Position numbers and translations under genes: made by a program. The notes under the pieces are model-generated. The model ran no database searches and was not told where the DNA came from. It worked only from the letters and a program-made list of their open reading frames with translations. A stretch of DNA of 40,829 nucleotides, taken from NCBI RefSeq assembly GCF_000320405.1, contig NZ_KB291615.1, forward strand, positions 69,987 through 110,815, written 5' to 3'. Shown here in pieces: positions 29,029-39,425 of this stretch (position 1 is its first letter; each line of letters opens with the position of its first letter). This DNA comes from Clostridium celatum DSM 1785. GTDB taxonomy: Bacteria > Bacillota > Clostridia > Clostridiales > Clostridiaceae.

Positions 29029-29058
29029 ATATTACTCTTATTTTTAATACACTGTCAA
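29029..29058 (-). promoter_or_regulatory. Promoter of the ilvN-cimA-leuCDB-ilvDBC operon
   Basis: TTGACA (29053-29058) and TAATAT (29029-29034) on the minus strand are 18 nt apart. A start near 29020 gives a leader of about 330 nt before ilvN. Confidence 0.78.
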
Positions 29059-29236
29059 TGCTTTATTGAAATTTTTAACATTTTAGTATTTTATTTTTAT
29101 TTTACTCTTTCATTTTTGTTATTAAGGTAATTTTCATGGTATTTTTTTACTATTTTTTCATTTTATATATTTATTCTAATATATAATAAAAATTCCTCAT
29201 TTTTATTTTAATATAAAAAACTATTTAAAAATGATA

Positions 29237-29284
29237 AAAGAGTTATAAACATAATTCTTTTAAAATTATATTTATAACTCTTTA
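29237..29284 (-). terminator. Terminator after glmM
   Basis: A long AT-rich stem (AAAGAGTTATAAA ... TTTATAACTCTTT, extended by TAATT/AATTA) begins directly after the glmM stop. Confidence 0.8.
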
Positions 29285-29287
29285 TTA

Positions 29288-30631
29288 TTATATCTTACTT
29301 AGTATTAAATTTACTAAACTATGTGCCATTTCATTTATTTCTTCTTGATTTTCTCCTTCAAGCATAACTCTTACTAAAGGTTCTGTTCCTGATGGTCTTA
29401 TTAATACTCTTCCTGCTCCTTCTAACTTAGCTTCAACCTTTTTAATAGCCTCAACTATTTCTGCATCTTCTAAATAAATATTCTTTTTATCATTTGGAAC
29501 AGTTGCATTAACTAATACTTGTGGTAATTCCTTCATTACTGAAGCAAGTTCACTAAAAGTCTTTCCACTTTCTTTAAGTATTGATGCTACTTGAAGTGCT
29601 GTAACAAGCCCATCTCCTGTAGTATTATGTTCTAAGAATATTATATGACCTGACTGCTCTCCGCCTAATATATATCCATCCTTAAGCATTTCTTCAAGTA
29701 CATATCTATCTCCAACCTTAGTTTTAATTAAGTTAATTTGTTCTTTCTTAGCTGCAATATCTAACCCTAAGTTACTCATTACTGTAACAACTAAAGTATC
29801 ATCCTTTAACTTTCCAGCATCTTTTAAAGCTTTTGCACATATTGTTAATAAGAAATCACCATTAATCATATTTCCTTTTTCATCAACAGCTAAACATCTA
29901 TCTGCATCACCATCAAATGCAAATCCAATATCACAATTTTTTCTAACAACGTAATCCATTAGTTCTTCCATATGAGTTGAACCACAATTTTCATTTATAT
30001 TATTTCCATCTGGATTATCGCTAATTACATACACTCTAGCCCCTAAACTTCTAAACGCTTTAACAGCAGCTTTATATGCTGCACCGTTAGCACAATCTAA
30101 CGCAATCTTTAACCCTTTAAGGTCTGTTTTTATTGTACTTACTGCATAATCTATATATTGCTTTAATGCTGTTTCTTCTGTGTATGATCTTCCTACATTT
30201 CCTCCTACCGGACTTGGAACTCCTTCAAATCCACTTTCTATTACTCTTTGTATCTCATCTTCTAAGCTATCAGATAACTTATATCCTTTTCCATCAAAGA
30301 ACTTAATTCCATTATATTCAACTGGATTATGAGATGCTGATATCATTACCCCTGCATCTGCATTATATTCTCTTGTTAAATGAGCAACTGCTGGCGTTGG
30401 TACAACTCCTAATATTACTGCCTCTGCCCCAACTGAAAGTATACCTGCAACTAAAGCTGCTTCTAACATATCACCAGATATTCTAGTATCTTTAGCTACT
30501 AATATCTTTGGTTTATGCGTTCCTTCTGTTAATACAAAAGCTCCTGCTCTTCCTAAACTATAAGCTAATTCAGCACTTAACTCTGTATTAGCTATACCTC
30601 TAACACCATCTGTTCCAAACATTCTACTCAT
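29288..30631 (-). CDS. glmM: Phosphoglucosamine mutase
   Basis: Interconverts glucosamine-6-P and glucosamine-1-P for peptidoglycan and UDP-GlcNAc synthesis (447 aa). The active-site phosphoserine is S100 in VMISASHNP. The Mg-binding motif is AFDGDADRC and the phosphate-binding loop is [11 protein letters not shown] near the C-terminus. The N-terminus MFGTDGVRG is typical. In many Firmicutes glmM lies directly behind cdaA-cdaR, and GlmM can bind CdaA. Here it is on the same strand but about 4.7 kb away with its own terminator. Confidence 0.96.
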   Translation of the reverse strand: MSRMFGTDGVRGIANTELSAELAYSLGRAGAFVLTEGTHKPKILVAKDTRISGDMLEAALVAGILSVGAEAVILGVVPTPAVAHLTREYNADAGVMISASHNPVEYNGIKFFDGKGYKLSDSLEDEIQRVIESGFEGVPSPVGGNVGRSYTEETALKQYIDYAVSTIKTDLKGLKIALDCANGAAYKAAVKAFRSLGARVYVISDNPDGNNINENCGSTHMEELMDYVVRKNCDIGFAFDGDADRCLAVDEKGNMINGDFLLTICAKALKDAGKLKDDTLVVTVMSNLGLDIAAKKEQINLIKTKVGDRYVLEEMLKDGYILGGEQSGHIIFLEHNTTGDGLVTALQVASILKESGKTFSELASVMKELPQVLVNATVPNDKKNIYLEDAEIVEAIKKVEAKLEGAGRVLIRPSGTEPLVRVMLEGENQEEINEMAHSLVNLILSKI

Positions 30632-30825
30632 ATATTTTTATACCTCACTTATTAAATTTATTAAATGGATAGTTTATTTACTATTTAATTTTACTTTAAA
30701 TATATACTATATAATTAAAATATATCACCATCTAACCTAGTATATCTATTGCTTTGACTTATATAGTATATAACTTATACCGAAATTTTACAACATTCTA
30801 TAAATGATATAAAATTCCTACAATT

Positions 30826-31128
30826 TTAGTTATTTTTAGGATACATTCTCTCTAGTACTATATTGTATCCACCTTCACCATAATTAAGGCACTTATTTAC
30901 CCTACTAATAGTTGCTGTACTAGCTCCTGTAGTTTCTGCTATCTCTGTATATACCTTTTTATCTTTTAACATTTTTGCAACTTGTATTCTTTGTGAAATA
31001 GCTTTTAACTCATTAATTGTTGCAATATCCTCAAAAAATTTATAACATTCATCAATATTTTGCAATTTTAAAACTGCTTCAAATAGTACATCTAAATCTT
31101 CTTTAAAGTCTAAATTTTCAAGACTCAT
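30826..31128 (-). CDS. YerC/YecD-type TrpR-family DNA-binding protein
   Basis: A 100-aa helix-turn-helix protein of the TrpR superfamily, YerC/YecD branch. The HTH region is YTEIAETTGASTATISRVNKCL (about 61-82), with upstream ELKAISQRIQVAKML and a Gly-rich NYGEGGYN tail. Members are small presumed regulators with unassigned ligands; the TrpR tryptophan site is not obviously conserved. GGAGTGATACAATG gives the SD. It stands between buk and glmM as a separate unit. Confidence 0.9.
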   Translation of the reverse strand: MSLENLDFKEDLDVLFEAVLKLQNIDECYKFFEDIATINELKAISQRIQVAKMLKDKKVYTEIAETTGASTATISRVNKCLNYGEGGYNIVLERMYPKNN

Positions 31129-31249
31129 TGTATCACTCCTAAATTTTATATATCATAATTTTAACACTTTATCATATTAAATTTAATAACTTTTTATATT
31201 TAGTATTATGTATTTTTAGTATTTGATAATATACTTTATATAATAAAGC

Positions 31250-31287
31250 CAAGAGGTTATATCAATTAAATTTGATATAACCTCTTG
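31250..31287 (-). terminator. Terminator after buk
   Basis: CAAGAGGTTATATCAA (31250-31265) pairs perfectly with TTGATATAACCTCTTG (31272-31287). The following minus-strand tract GGCTTTATT is only moderately T-rich. Confidence 0.75.
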
Positions 31288-31309
31288 TTCATTATTATAA
31301 AACCTATTT

Positions 31310-32377
31310 TTAATAAACCTTTGCTTTTTCCTCTCCATTAAGAACTCTAATAGCTCCTTGAGCTAATGCTAAAAGTTCATCTTCTCCAGGATAAACTACT
31401 ATTTTACTAATCCATTCAGTTCTTTCTTTTATATTCTCTACAACTACAGGTGAATATGCAATTCCTCCTGTTAATATTATTGCATCAACTTTTCCTTTTA
31501 AAACAGTTGCCATTTCACCAATTGCTTTAGAAACTTGATAAATAAATGCATCATAAATTAATGAAGCATATTCATCACCCTCTTCTTTAGCCTTTAACAC
31601 ATCTCTAGCATCATTAGTTTTCAGATATGCAACATATCCACCTTTACCAACTATTTTGCTATAAATTTCTGATTCAGTATATTGTCCACTACAGCACATT
31701 TTAACTAAGTCACCTGCTGGAACTGTCCCTGCTCTTTCTGGCGAAAATGCTCCTTCTCCATCTAAAGCATTATTTACATCAATAACTTTCCCAAGTTTAT
31801 GAGCTCCTACTGAAACTCCACCTCCCATATGAACAACTATAAGATTTAAGTTTTCATATCCTTTTCCACTTTCTTTTCCATATCTCTTAGCTACTGCTTT
31901 TTGATTTAAAGCGTGAAATTTACTCTTTCTTGGCAATTCTGGCACTCCAGAAATTCTTGCAATCTCTTCTAACTCATCAACAACAACAGGGTCAACAATA
32001 AATGCTTTTGAATTAGCCTCTTTTGCAATTTCATTGGCTAAAATTCCACCTAAATTAGAAGCATGTTGTCCTTGAATTCCTACTTTTAAGTCATTTATTA
32101 ATTCATTATTAATTTCATAAGTACCACCAGCCATTGGTTTTAGCATTCCACCTCTACCTACAACTGCATCTAATGTATCAATTTTAAAATTATTTTCCTT
32201 TAATATTTTCATTATTACTTCTTTTCTAAAATCTTTTTGATCAAATATAGTATCATATTTTGAAATTTCTTCTGTTGAATGTCTTAATGTTTCAACAAAA
32301 AGTTCTTTTTCATCTTCATAAACTCCAATTTTAGTTGATGTAGAACCTGGATTAACTATTAATAATTTATATCCCAT
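31310..32377 (-). CDS. buk: Butyrate kinase
   Basis: Converts butyryl phosphate and ADP to butyrate and ATP, the energy-conserving last step of butyrate fermentation (355 aa). It is an ASKHA/acetokinase-family protein with [17 protein letters not shown] at the N-terminus, [17 protein letters not shown], and [13 protein letters not shown] in the middle, which fit butyrate rather than acetate kinase (about 400 aa). It follows ptb by 21 nt. The pair marks the organism as a butyrate producer by the kinase route. Confidence 0.95.
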   Translation of the reverse strand: MGYKLLIVNPGSTSTKIGVYEDEKELFVETLRHSTEEISKYDTIFDQKDFRKEVIMKILKENNFKIDTLDAVVGRGGMLKPMAGGTYEINNELINDLKVGIQGQHASNLGGILANEIAKEANSKAFIVDPVVVDELEEIARISGVPELPRKSKFHALNQKAVAKRYGKESGKGYENLNLIVVHMGGGVSVGAHKLGKVIDVNNALDGEGAFSPERAGTVPAGDLVKMCCSGQYTESEIYSKIVGKGGYVAYLKTNDARDVLKAKEEGDEYASLIYDAFIYQVSKAIGEMATVLKGKVDAIILTGGIAYSPVVVENIKERTEWISKIVVYPGEDELLALAQGAIRVLNGEEKAKVY

Positions 32378-32398
32378 CTTTCAATACCTCCAAATATA

Positions 32399-33307
32399 TT
32401 ACTTCTTAGCTTCTGCAACTACTGCTGCTAATGCTATTGAATTTACCTTTGTTTCAAAACTATCTGCCCTTGAAGTTAATATAACTGGAGCTGAAGTTCC
32501 TACTAATATACCACCATTTTTAGTTTTTGAAGTATATGTTAAAGTTTTATACATTACATTTGCTACATCGATATTTGGAAGTAATAATATATCTGCCTTA
32601 CCTGCAACTGGTCCTGTTATTCCTTTATGATGTGCTGCTTCTTCACTTAATGCATTATCTAATGCTAATGGACCATCAACTATACATCCTTTAATTTGTC
32701 CTCTATCACTCATTTTAGATAAAAGTGCTGCATCTACTGTTGCTGGCATATCTGGATTAACTACTTCTACTGCACAAACCGGAGCAACCTTTGGCATATC
32801 AATTCCACACGCCTTAGCAACCATTACTGAATTATTTATAATTTGAGTTTTAGCTTTTAAATCTGGATAAGTAGTAAAAGCTGCGTCAGTTAATAAAATT
32901 AATCTATCTATTCCTTCAATTTCAAATACAGCTACATGTGACATAAGTTTACCAGTTCTAAGACCAACTTCCTTATTTAATACACTTCTTAAAAACGTTG
33001 CTGTATCTACTAATCCCTTCATAACCATATCAGCGGAACCACTTGAAACTAACTGTACAGCTAATAAAGCAGCTTTATTTACATCCTCTTCATGAAGTAT
33101 TTCAAAATCATTTAAGTCCATGTCTATACCATGTGCTATTGCTTTTATTTTCTCAGTATCCCCTACTAATATTGCATCTGCAATTCCTCTCTCCTTTGCA
33201 GCTTTAACTGCTTCTAAAACAGGCTCATCTTGAGCTACTGCTACTGCCACCTTCTTTGTTGTTGTAACCTTTAATTTAGAAAGTAAATCGTCAAAATTCT
33301 TACTCAT
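32399..33307 (-). CDS. ptb: Phosphate butyryltransferase
   Basis: Transfers butyryl from CoA to phosphate, feeding buk (302 aa). It has the phosphate acetyl/butyryltransferase fold: AVAVAQDEPVLEAVKAAKE and AILVGDTEKI at the start, DMVMKGLVDTATFLRSVL, and LLLPNIDVANVMYKTLTY near the C-terminus. The length and pairing with buk separate it from Pta (about 330 aa). SD AGGAGAGGTGTATT precedes ATG. Confidence 0.95.
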   Translation of the reverse strand: MSKNFDDLLSKLKVTTTKKVAVAVAQDEPVLEAVKAAKERGIADAILVGDTEKIKAIAHGIDMDLNDFEILHEEDVNKAALLAVQLVSSGSADMVMKGLVDTATFLRSVLNKEVGLRTGKLMSHVAVFEIEGIDRLILLTDAAFTTYPDLKAKTQIINNSVMVAKACGIDMPKVAPVCAVEVVNPDMPATVDAALLSKMSDRGQIKGCIVDGPLALDNALSEEAAHHKGITGPVAGKADILLLPNIDVANVMYKTLTYTSKTKNGGILVGTSAPVILTSRADSFETKVNSIALAAVVAEAKK

Positions 33308-33469
33308 AATACACCTCTCCTATAATACCCTTAATAAATATCATATATTTAAATATTTTGAATTTATTTTTATATAGTGAAATATTTACCTAAGCTAATT
33401 TTACCAAAGTTTTTTATAAAAACCTAAATTTTCAGAAAACTTCACGTTAATTTTTTAACTATTTCTATA

Positions 33470-33518
33470 AAAAATAAGATACCAAAAAATTAAGTATTAA
33501 TTTTTTAGTATCTTATTT
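33470..33518 (-). terminator. Terminator after the FAD-dependent oxidoreductase locus
   Basis: Long arms (33472-33492 with 33498-33518) with one mismatch are followed by TTTTTT on the minus strand. This ends the upstream unit before ptb. Confidence 0.88.
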
Positions 33519-33552
33519 ATATTTTTATCTATACATAATAAATTTTTATATT

Positions 33553-35149
33553 TTATAAAGGTTTATATTTAGAAATTATTCTTTCTGCAACCTTAATCCC
33601 ATCAACAGCAGCTGATACAATACCACCTGCAAATCCTGCACCTTCTCCACATGGATATAATCCACTTATAGAAATACTTTCTAAATTTTCATTTCTTGTT
33701 ATTTTAACTGGTGCTGAAGTTCTAGTTTTTATTCCTGGTAAAACAGCATCTTGTCTTCCATATCCTTTAATCTTTCTATCAAAATTTTTTATACTGTCCT
33801 TTATTCCATCAACAACAAATTTAGGTAAACATTCTCTCATATCAGCAAATTCATATCCTGGCTTATAACTTGGAGTAACTGCACCTAATTTACTTGATTT
33901 CCTATCATTCATAAAATCACCTAATAACTGAACTGGAGCTTTATACTCTCCTCCACCTACCTTATAAGCTAATGCTTCATAATGTCTTTGGAATTCCATC
34001 CCTTTTAATACTGAATTTCCTTCAAAATCATATGGACCCACAGTTACAACTAAAGCAGAATTTGAATTCTCTAAATCTCTAGCATGATAACTCATTCCAT
34101 TGGAAACTAATCTTTTTTCTTCAGAAGCTGCTGCAACGACAACTCCTCCTGGACACATACAGAATGAATATACCCCTCTATTTAATGCTCTGCTTTGATA
34201 AGTTAAATTATAACTAGCAGCATGTAGCCTTGGATGATTAGCCATCTTTCCATATTGCCCTACATTTATCATCTCTTGTGGATGTTCAATTCTAACTCCA
34301 ATAGCAAAAGCCTTCGGCTCCATAAACACGCCAATATCACTTAACATCTCATATGTATCCCTTGACCTATGTCCTCGCTAAAACAAGTGCATCACATGGT
34401 ATTTCATCACCATTTACTATAATACTTTTTATTTTACCATCACTACTTTTTATGTACTCAAGCTTAGAAGAAAATTTTACTTCTCCACCTAAAGCAATTA
34501 TTTTATTTCTTATATTTTTAACAACATCTTTTAATATGTCTGTTCCAACATGTGGTTTTGCTTCATATGTAATTTCACTTGGTGCACCAGCATTAACAAG
34601 CTCTGCTAATACATAATCACATTTTCTATCTTTGATTCTAGTAGTTAATTTTCCATCAGAGAAAGATCCTGCTCCCCCTTCTCCAAATTGTACATTAGAT
34701 TCTAAGTTTAACTCTCCAGTTTTCCAAAACTTATCCACAGTCTCTGTTCTTTTATCAACATCTTCTCCTCGTTCTATCACCAACGGTTTATAACCTTTTT
34801 GTGCAAGCATTAATGCTGAAAATAATCCTGCTGGTCCAAGTCCTACTACTACTGGTCTACTATTTAAGATTTCATTTCCTGGCTCAACATCAGGATCATA
34901 TTTTGATACATCTATTCTTACATCATTATCATGTATTCTATTTACTAGTTTTTCTTCATCCTTATGTTCAAGTTCTATTGCATAAGTTAATTTAATATTA
35001 TCTTTATTTCTAGCATCCAAACTTTCTCTAACAATTTTAAAATCTTTAATTTCATCAACTGATATTCTTAATTTTTTACTGATTTTCTTTTTTATTAATT
35101 TTTTATCAGCATCTAAACCTAAGTTTATATTATTAATTCTTATAGTCAT
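33553..35149 (-). pseudogene. NAD(P)/FAD-dependent oxidoreductase split by a frameshift
   Basis: The two halves together make a typical COG2509-type FAD protein of about 530 aa. The 5' half (34367-35149) has an N-terminal ferredoxin-like region and the FAD motif VVGLGPAGLFSALML, and ends ...DALVLART. The 3' half resumes in another frame with GHRSRDTYEMLSDIGV, matching the family, then FAIGVRIEHPQE and the C-terminal GLYPCGEGAGFAGGIVSAA. The frame changes at about 34375, where one codon between LA and GHR has lost two bases. No SD precedes the 3' half's ATG at 34347, so this is one broken gene or a sequencing error. The family's physiological substrate is unknown. Confidence 0.88.
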
Positions 35150-35307
35150 ATAATCACCCTTATAAATTTCTTACTTATATTTCATTATTGTATCATATCT
35201 TATTACATAATAAATATTATTTTAATATTCCAATACTTAGTATTAATATATTAAAGGTTATTTAACCATAACATATTTTTATAAACTAATAATTAAAATA
35301 AAAAAAC

Positions 35308-35348
35308 AAATGGCAAACTATTTTAAACCTAATAATTTGCCATTTGCT
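35308..35348 (-). terminator. Terminator after cdaR
   Basis: GCAAATGGCAAA pairs with TTTGCCATTTGT on the minus strand and is followed by TTTTTT. It overlaps the end of cdaR by position only. Confidence 0.87.
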
Positions 35349-35349
35349 T

Positions 35350-36606
35350 TTATTGTGTTTGTTCTTCATCCTCACTTACTTCTGGTATAGTTTCCTTAGT
35401 AATATTGAACTCAATCTTACTTACATCACTTATATAAACACCTTCTATAGGATTTACTAAAGTTACTACCGGATCCACAGTAAAAGTACCTTCCTCTGTG
35501 TAGTTTCCTAAATCTAAAGTAGCAGTAAAACTTGCCTCTGTTAAATCATTTAATTGTTCATCATATCCCGATACTTTAAACGTAATTTTATCTGCAGTTG
35601 GCGTAACAATAAATCCTGTTTGTTGATTTATTATAGAATATCCTATAGTAAATTCCTTAGTTTGAGATTTTTCTATAACTATATTAACAGCAACTGAATA
35701 TTCGCCACTATCAATTAAAATATCATCTGGAACTCCCAAAGCTAAATTTAACGTGGTACTATCAGTAATTTGTGATAAATCTAATACTTCTGTTCCTATT
35801 TCATTTATATTATCTAAGGCACTTTGTGGCCCTGCTATTCCGATTTCTTTAACTGTTGGTTCAATTGAAATTAATCTTAAACCATCTGGTAACTGCCCAG
35901 TAGTATTTACTTTTACAGGTACATTTTTGCCTTCATTAACTAATATTTTGGCTTCTACCCATTGCTCTGATAGTTCTACACCTTCTATTAAATTATCATT
36001 TTCATCTACTGCTGTTACCATATAATTTTTAACTATAGTCTCCACTACATTACTTTCTTGACCTTGTGCAATAACCTTATCAACTTTATTTACTAAAGAC
36101 TCTGCACCTGATATAGTTATTACCTCTGGCGTAAATGTAGGGGTTGAAACATAATAATTAGATTTAGATATTACCTCTATCCTAGACTTAACAGGAACCT
36201 CTTTACTTATATAATCTTCTATTGATACAGTTACTGTTAACGCACTACTATTCTTAACTCGTATATTATCAGGAACTTCTTTTATTGTAACAGGTATTTT
36301 TTGTGTTCCCTTTACAAACGCGAATTCACTCAAGTCTACAGTTATTTTGAAATCACTTTTATCTACTCTAAAAATATCTTGACTCTGTCCCTCTATTGTT
36401 AAATTAACATAAAATTGCTGATTTGGTGCTAATATAAGCCCTGCTGACTTTAATGAATCTTGGTTAAGTAACTCTACTGGAACTTTACTTATATCATAAG
36501 TTTTTATTGGATTTTCAATATTAGTTACATAAAACCATAAGCCTATAGATAATATAAGGCATACTATTTGAACAATTACTTTTTGTTTATTATTCCAGTT
36601 ATCCAC
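35350..36606 (-). CDS. cdaR: YbbR-domain protein, CdaA regulator
   Basis: A 418-aa extracytoplasmic protein with one N-terminal membrane anchor (about 9-27, VIVQIVCLILSIGLWFYVTN) and four YbbR-type beta domains. The repeats show the alternating 'VPV' strands (KVPVELL, EVPVKSRI, NVPVKVNT). It ends in an acidic tail (VSEDEEQTQ). CdaR binds CdaA and tunes c-di-AMP synthesis. The start is GTG with AAGGTGAAATC upstream; the gene overlaps cdaA by 31 nt, so translation is coupled. Confidence 0.92.
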   Translation of the reverse strand: MDNWNNKQKVIVQIVCLILSIGLWFYVTNIENPIKTYDISKVPVELLNQDSLKSAGLILAPNQQFYVNLTIEGQSQDIFRVDKSDFKITVDLSEFAFVKGTQKIPVTIKEVPDNIRVKNSSALTVTVSIEDYISKEVPVKSRIEVISKSNYYVSTPTFTPEVITISGAESLVNKVDKVIAQGQESNVVETIVKNYMVTAVDENDNLIEGVELSEQWVEAKILVNEGKNVPVKVNTTGQLPDGLRLISIEPTVKEIGIAGPQSALDNINEIGTEVLDLSQITDSTTLNLALGVPDDILIDSGEYSVAVNIVIEKSQTKEFTIGYSIINQQTGFIVTPTADKITFKVSGYDEQLNDLTEASFTATLDLGNYTEEGTFTVDPVVTLVNPIEGVYISDVSKIEFNITKETIPEVSEDEEQTQ

Positions 36607-37430
36607 GATTTCACCTTCTTGCCTGCAGTTTTAACATTTTTATTTTCTCTATGCTCCATTATTTTCAAAAGTATATTTCTTAGTCTTTCTTTATCATAGT
36701 GCCTAGTTAACCTTCCATTTATAGCCAATGAAATAACCCCAGTTTCTTCAGAAACAACTATAATTAGAGCATCAGATATTTCTGAAAGCCCTATTGCCGC
36801 TCTATGCCTAGTTCCAAGCTTTTTATTTATTTCCTGATTATTCGTAAGAGGCAAAACGCAACCTGCTGCAATAATTTTATCTCTACCTATTATTGTTGCT
36901 CCATCATGAAGTGGTGTATTAACTACAAATATATTTTCCAAAAGATTAGCTGTTATATTAGCATCTAATTTTGTTCCTGAGCTTATAATTTCTCCAAGAC
37001 CTGTTCCCTGCTCAATTGCTATTAACGCTCCTGTTTTAGTTTCAGCTAAATTTGATACTGCAGTTACAATTTCACTTACATAAATATTCCTTTGTTTCTC
37101 ATCTGCAAAACCTCTTTTATCTTCAAATGCACTTCTTCCTAAATGCTCTAATGCTCTTCTTATTTCCGGTTGAAATATAATTACAACAGATATAATTCCA
37201 ATAGTTAATGTTTTACTTAAAATAAAGTACAACATACTCAAATTTAATATTGAGCTTATAGGAATCAAAATAACTATAAATGCAATCCCCTTTAATAATT
37301 GTTCTGCTCTTGTTTCTTTAATAAGCATGTATCCCTTATAAAATATAAAAGCTACTACTAAAATATCAATAACAGCTGTAAAGGACATACTTCTTAGTGA
37401 ATTTAGTATAATTGTTATAAAATCTTGCAT
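36576..37430 (-). CDS. cdaA: Diadenylate cyclase
   Basis: Makes c-di-AMP from two ATP at the membrane (284 aa). Three N-terminal membrane segments (about 17-33, 47-62, 64-86) precede the DAC domain. The catalytic motifs are DGA (176-178, in TPLHDGATI) and RHR (208-210, in GTRHRAAIG). c-di-AMP controls potassium and osmolyte uptake and cell wall homeostasis and is essential in many Firmicutes. A TATAAT at 37462-37467 (minus) and TTAACA 15 nt upstream are a possible promoter. Confidence 0.95.
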   Translation of the reverse strand: MQDFITIILNSLRSMSFTAVIDILVVAFIFYKGYMLIKETRAEQLLKGIAFIVILIPISSILNLSMLYFILSKTLTIGIISVVIIFQPEIRRALEHLGRSAFEDKRGFADEKQRNIYVSEIVTAVSNLAETKTGALIAIEQGTGLGEIISSGTKLDANITANLLENIFVVNTPLHDGATIIGRDKIIAAGCVLPLTNNQEINKKLGTRHRAAIGLSEISDALIIVVSEETGVISLAINGRLTRHYDKERLRNILLKIMEHRENKNVKTAGKKVKSWITGIINKK

Positions 37431-37655
37431 TTAATTCACCACCATAAATTTTTCTAATTAAATTATACACTATTATTTAATTTGTTAAAATTTATAATTT
37501 ATTTATTTTTTATTTATTTTTTATTTTTTTATTATGTAATTATATTTAAGTAATTTTAACAATATAAATAAAATGTAAGAATCATTAATACTCTATATTT
37601 AATAATAAAAATAAATATTATAAATATAATTTATTATGCAAAAGGATGTGACTAT

Positions 37656-38123
37656 ATGGAAAATATTAAAGAAAAAATTATAAATAATAAACTTTTCTTA
37701 ATTACCTTATTAATTTGTGTAACTTTAACTTCTAGTATTATGCTTTTAATATATAAACATAATACATCTTCTGTTTCAATAAAAATTGATCCTATAACAG
37801 ATAGTACAATAGATGAAGAGTTTACTCCATACTTACAAAAATTTTATGATATAAATTTATCATTAAAAGACTGTGTTAACGGTCTAACTATTGATACTAA
37901 AAATACTATATCAATATTAAATAGCAATATTAATGAACTTTCCGAATTACAAAATAACATTTCATCTTTAAGTATAGCTAATAATGAATATCCTGACTTA
38001 ATTCCTAAACTAGTATCATCAATTGACTTAACTAAATCTCTTTATAATTATTGCATTGATGTATTATCTTATAATACTAATCTAAATAACACTGAAGTTA
38101 CATATCTCAAATATTACTATTGA
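37656..38123 (+). CDS. Membrane-anchored helical protein, N-terminal part
   Basis: No family is recognised. Residues 14-34 form one membrane anchor after a Lys-rich start (type II orientation or uncleaved signal). The rest is predicted helical, rich in Asn, Ser and Leu, with segments such as LNSNINELSELQNNISSL. SD AAAGGATGTGA lies 5 nt before ATG. It ends in TGA overlapping a TTG that opens the next frame, without an SD. Both parts have the same composition and helical character, so this is probably the front half of one protein of about 340 aa. Confidence 0.6.
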   Translation: MENIKEKIINNKLFLITLLICVTLTSSIMLLIYKHNTSSVSIKIDPITDSTIDEEFTPYLQKFYDINLSLKDCVNGLTIDTKNTISILNSNINELSELQNNISSLSIANNEYPDLIPKLVSSIDLTKSLYNYCIDVLSYNTNLNNTEVTYLKYYY

Positions 38124-38677
38124 AAGAAGATTGTATTAAAAGCTATGAAGATTTGACATACTACGGTATAACATTTACTTTTCCTGATGATAGTATTTTA
38201 TTTTTTGATAATTTAATAGGCTATTTAAATACCTTAGACAAATTGGATAAAGAAAATATTGTTAAAACTTCTCAATATAATAATTTTATATCTAATTTAA
38301 ATACTGCTATAGATAACTTTACTCCTTTACTCGAGGATTTAAGACCGGCCATAGAAAAAATACGTGAAGATAGTCGTTCATTGGATGTAATATTAGAAGA
38401 TATTGCTTCTAAGGAGTCTAAATTTGCTGATGTAAAAAAAGCTTTCAGTTATTCTTCTATTCCTGAAAATTGTGTATCTTACTATAATAGTTTGAATAGT
38501 ACCTTTAAATTATACTCAACTTATTTGAATACACTTAAAATTGCTGTAATATACGAAAAGTCTTCTTCTGGTTATGAAAGCAATAAACAAGATATAGATA
38601 AAAATTATTCTAATGCATATTCAAAATTAAAAGATGTCCAAACCTCTCTTGATACACTAAAAAATTCAATAGATTAA
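38120..38677 (+). CDS. Helical protein, C-terminal part (probable frameshifted continuation)
   Basis: A 185-aa frame that opens at TTG overlapping the upstream stop (ATTGA) with no SD. It is coiled-coil-like throughout (LNTAIDNFTPLLEDL, EKIREDSRSLDVILEDI, KLKDVQTSLDTLKNSID) and has no membrane segment or signal peptide of its own. Restoring a single T at about 38118 would fuse the two frames. The alternative is genuine TGA/TTG translational coupling. Confidence 0.55.
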   Translation: MKEDCIKSYEDLTYYGITFTFPDDSILFFDNLIGYLNTLDKLDKENIVKTSQYNNFISNLNTAIDNFTPLLEDLRPAIEKIREDSRSLDVILEDIASKESKFADVKKAFSYSSIPENCVSYYNSLNSTFKLYSTYLNTLKIAVIYEKSSSGYESNKQDIDKNYSNAYSKLKDVQTSLDTLKNSID

Positions 38678-38746
38678 TTATTGTATTTTTTTAAAACTTT
38701 TGGATAAAATATACCTTGATTGGGTTATTTCTAAAGGAGGTTTCTT

Positions 38747-39334
38747 ATGAAAATTTCAAAACTTATATTTTGTTTTATACTAACCCTTTCACTTTCAGCA
38801 CTTAGTATATACTCACCTAAAGCGCTTACTGCAAGACGCTCTCAGTATAATACTGGTGAATATTTAGCTTTAAATTGTAAAGAAAATAACTACATTAATA
38901 GTAGCGTAATAAATTTATCAGAAGATGATTATGTAGAAGTTTTTAAAGAAAATAACCAAATAATTTATTTAACACAAAGCGATATTTATCTAATGTCGCA
39001 AATTGTATATGCTGAAAGTAAAGGCGAACCATTTGAAGGAAAAGTGGCTGTTGCATCAGTTATTTTAAACAGAGTATTAAACTCAGGTTTTCCTGATACA
39101 ATAGAAGAAGTTGTTTTCCAACCATACGCTTTTTCTTGCGTTGTGGATGGTCAAATAAGTGTTGAACCAACACAAGAATGCTTTGATGCAGTATACGAAG
39201 CATTAAATGGTAATGATCCTACAGGAGAAGCTTTATTTTTCTATAATCCCGCTACAGCAACTTGCAGTTGGATGCATGATGTAGAAAAATATAACTTAAT
39301 ACCCATAGGACAACATTTATTCTTTACATTATAA
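38747..39334 (+). CDS. Exported cell wall hydrolase, SleB/CwlJ domain
   Basis: A 195-aa secreted protein. The signal peptide occupies residues 1-29, with probable cleavage after KALTA. The hydrolase_2 (SleB) domain runs about 75-195, with YLMSQIVYAESKGEP holding the likely catalytic Glu E90, then GKVAVASVILNRV and GEALFFYNP. Such enzymes cleave peptidoglycan, often in spore cortex lysis or sporulation. There is no separate peptidoglycan-binding domain, unlike SleB itself, so the role in germination is uncertain. The SD AAAGGAGG is 6 nt before ATG. Confidence 0.9.
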   Translation: MKISKLIFCFILTLSLSALSIYSPKALTARRSQYNTGEYLALNCKENNYINSSVINLSEDDYVEVFKENNQIIYLTQSDIYLMSQIVYAESKGEPFEGKVAVASVILNRVLNSGFPDTIEEVVFQPYAFSCVVDGQISVEPTQECFDAVYEALNGNDPTGEALFFYNPATATCSWMHDVEKYNLIPIGQHLFFTL

Positions 39335-39338
39335 AAAC

Positions 39339-39378
39339 ATAAGGGCTACTTTTGAATGTAGCCCTTATATTTTTTAAT
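39339..39378. terminator. Bidirectional terminator (SleB-like gene / iadA)
   Basis: ATAAGGGCTAC and GTAGCCCTTAT form an 11-bp perfect stem with A- and T-rich flanks between the two convergent genes. Confidence 0.9.
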
Positions 39379-39425
39379 ATATATTAAGTTTGTTCTCGCA
39401 TTTCAAACTTTTTATCAATTCTTAA

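Noticed and set aside
34353..34616. Plus-strand frame overlapping the frameshift site in the FAD gene
   Set aside because: Antisense shadow; the conserved protein is on the minus strand in two frames.
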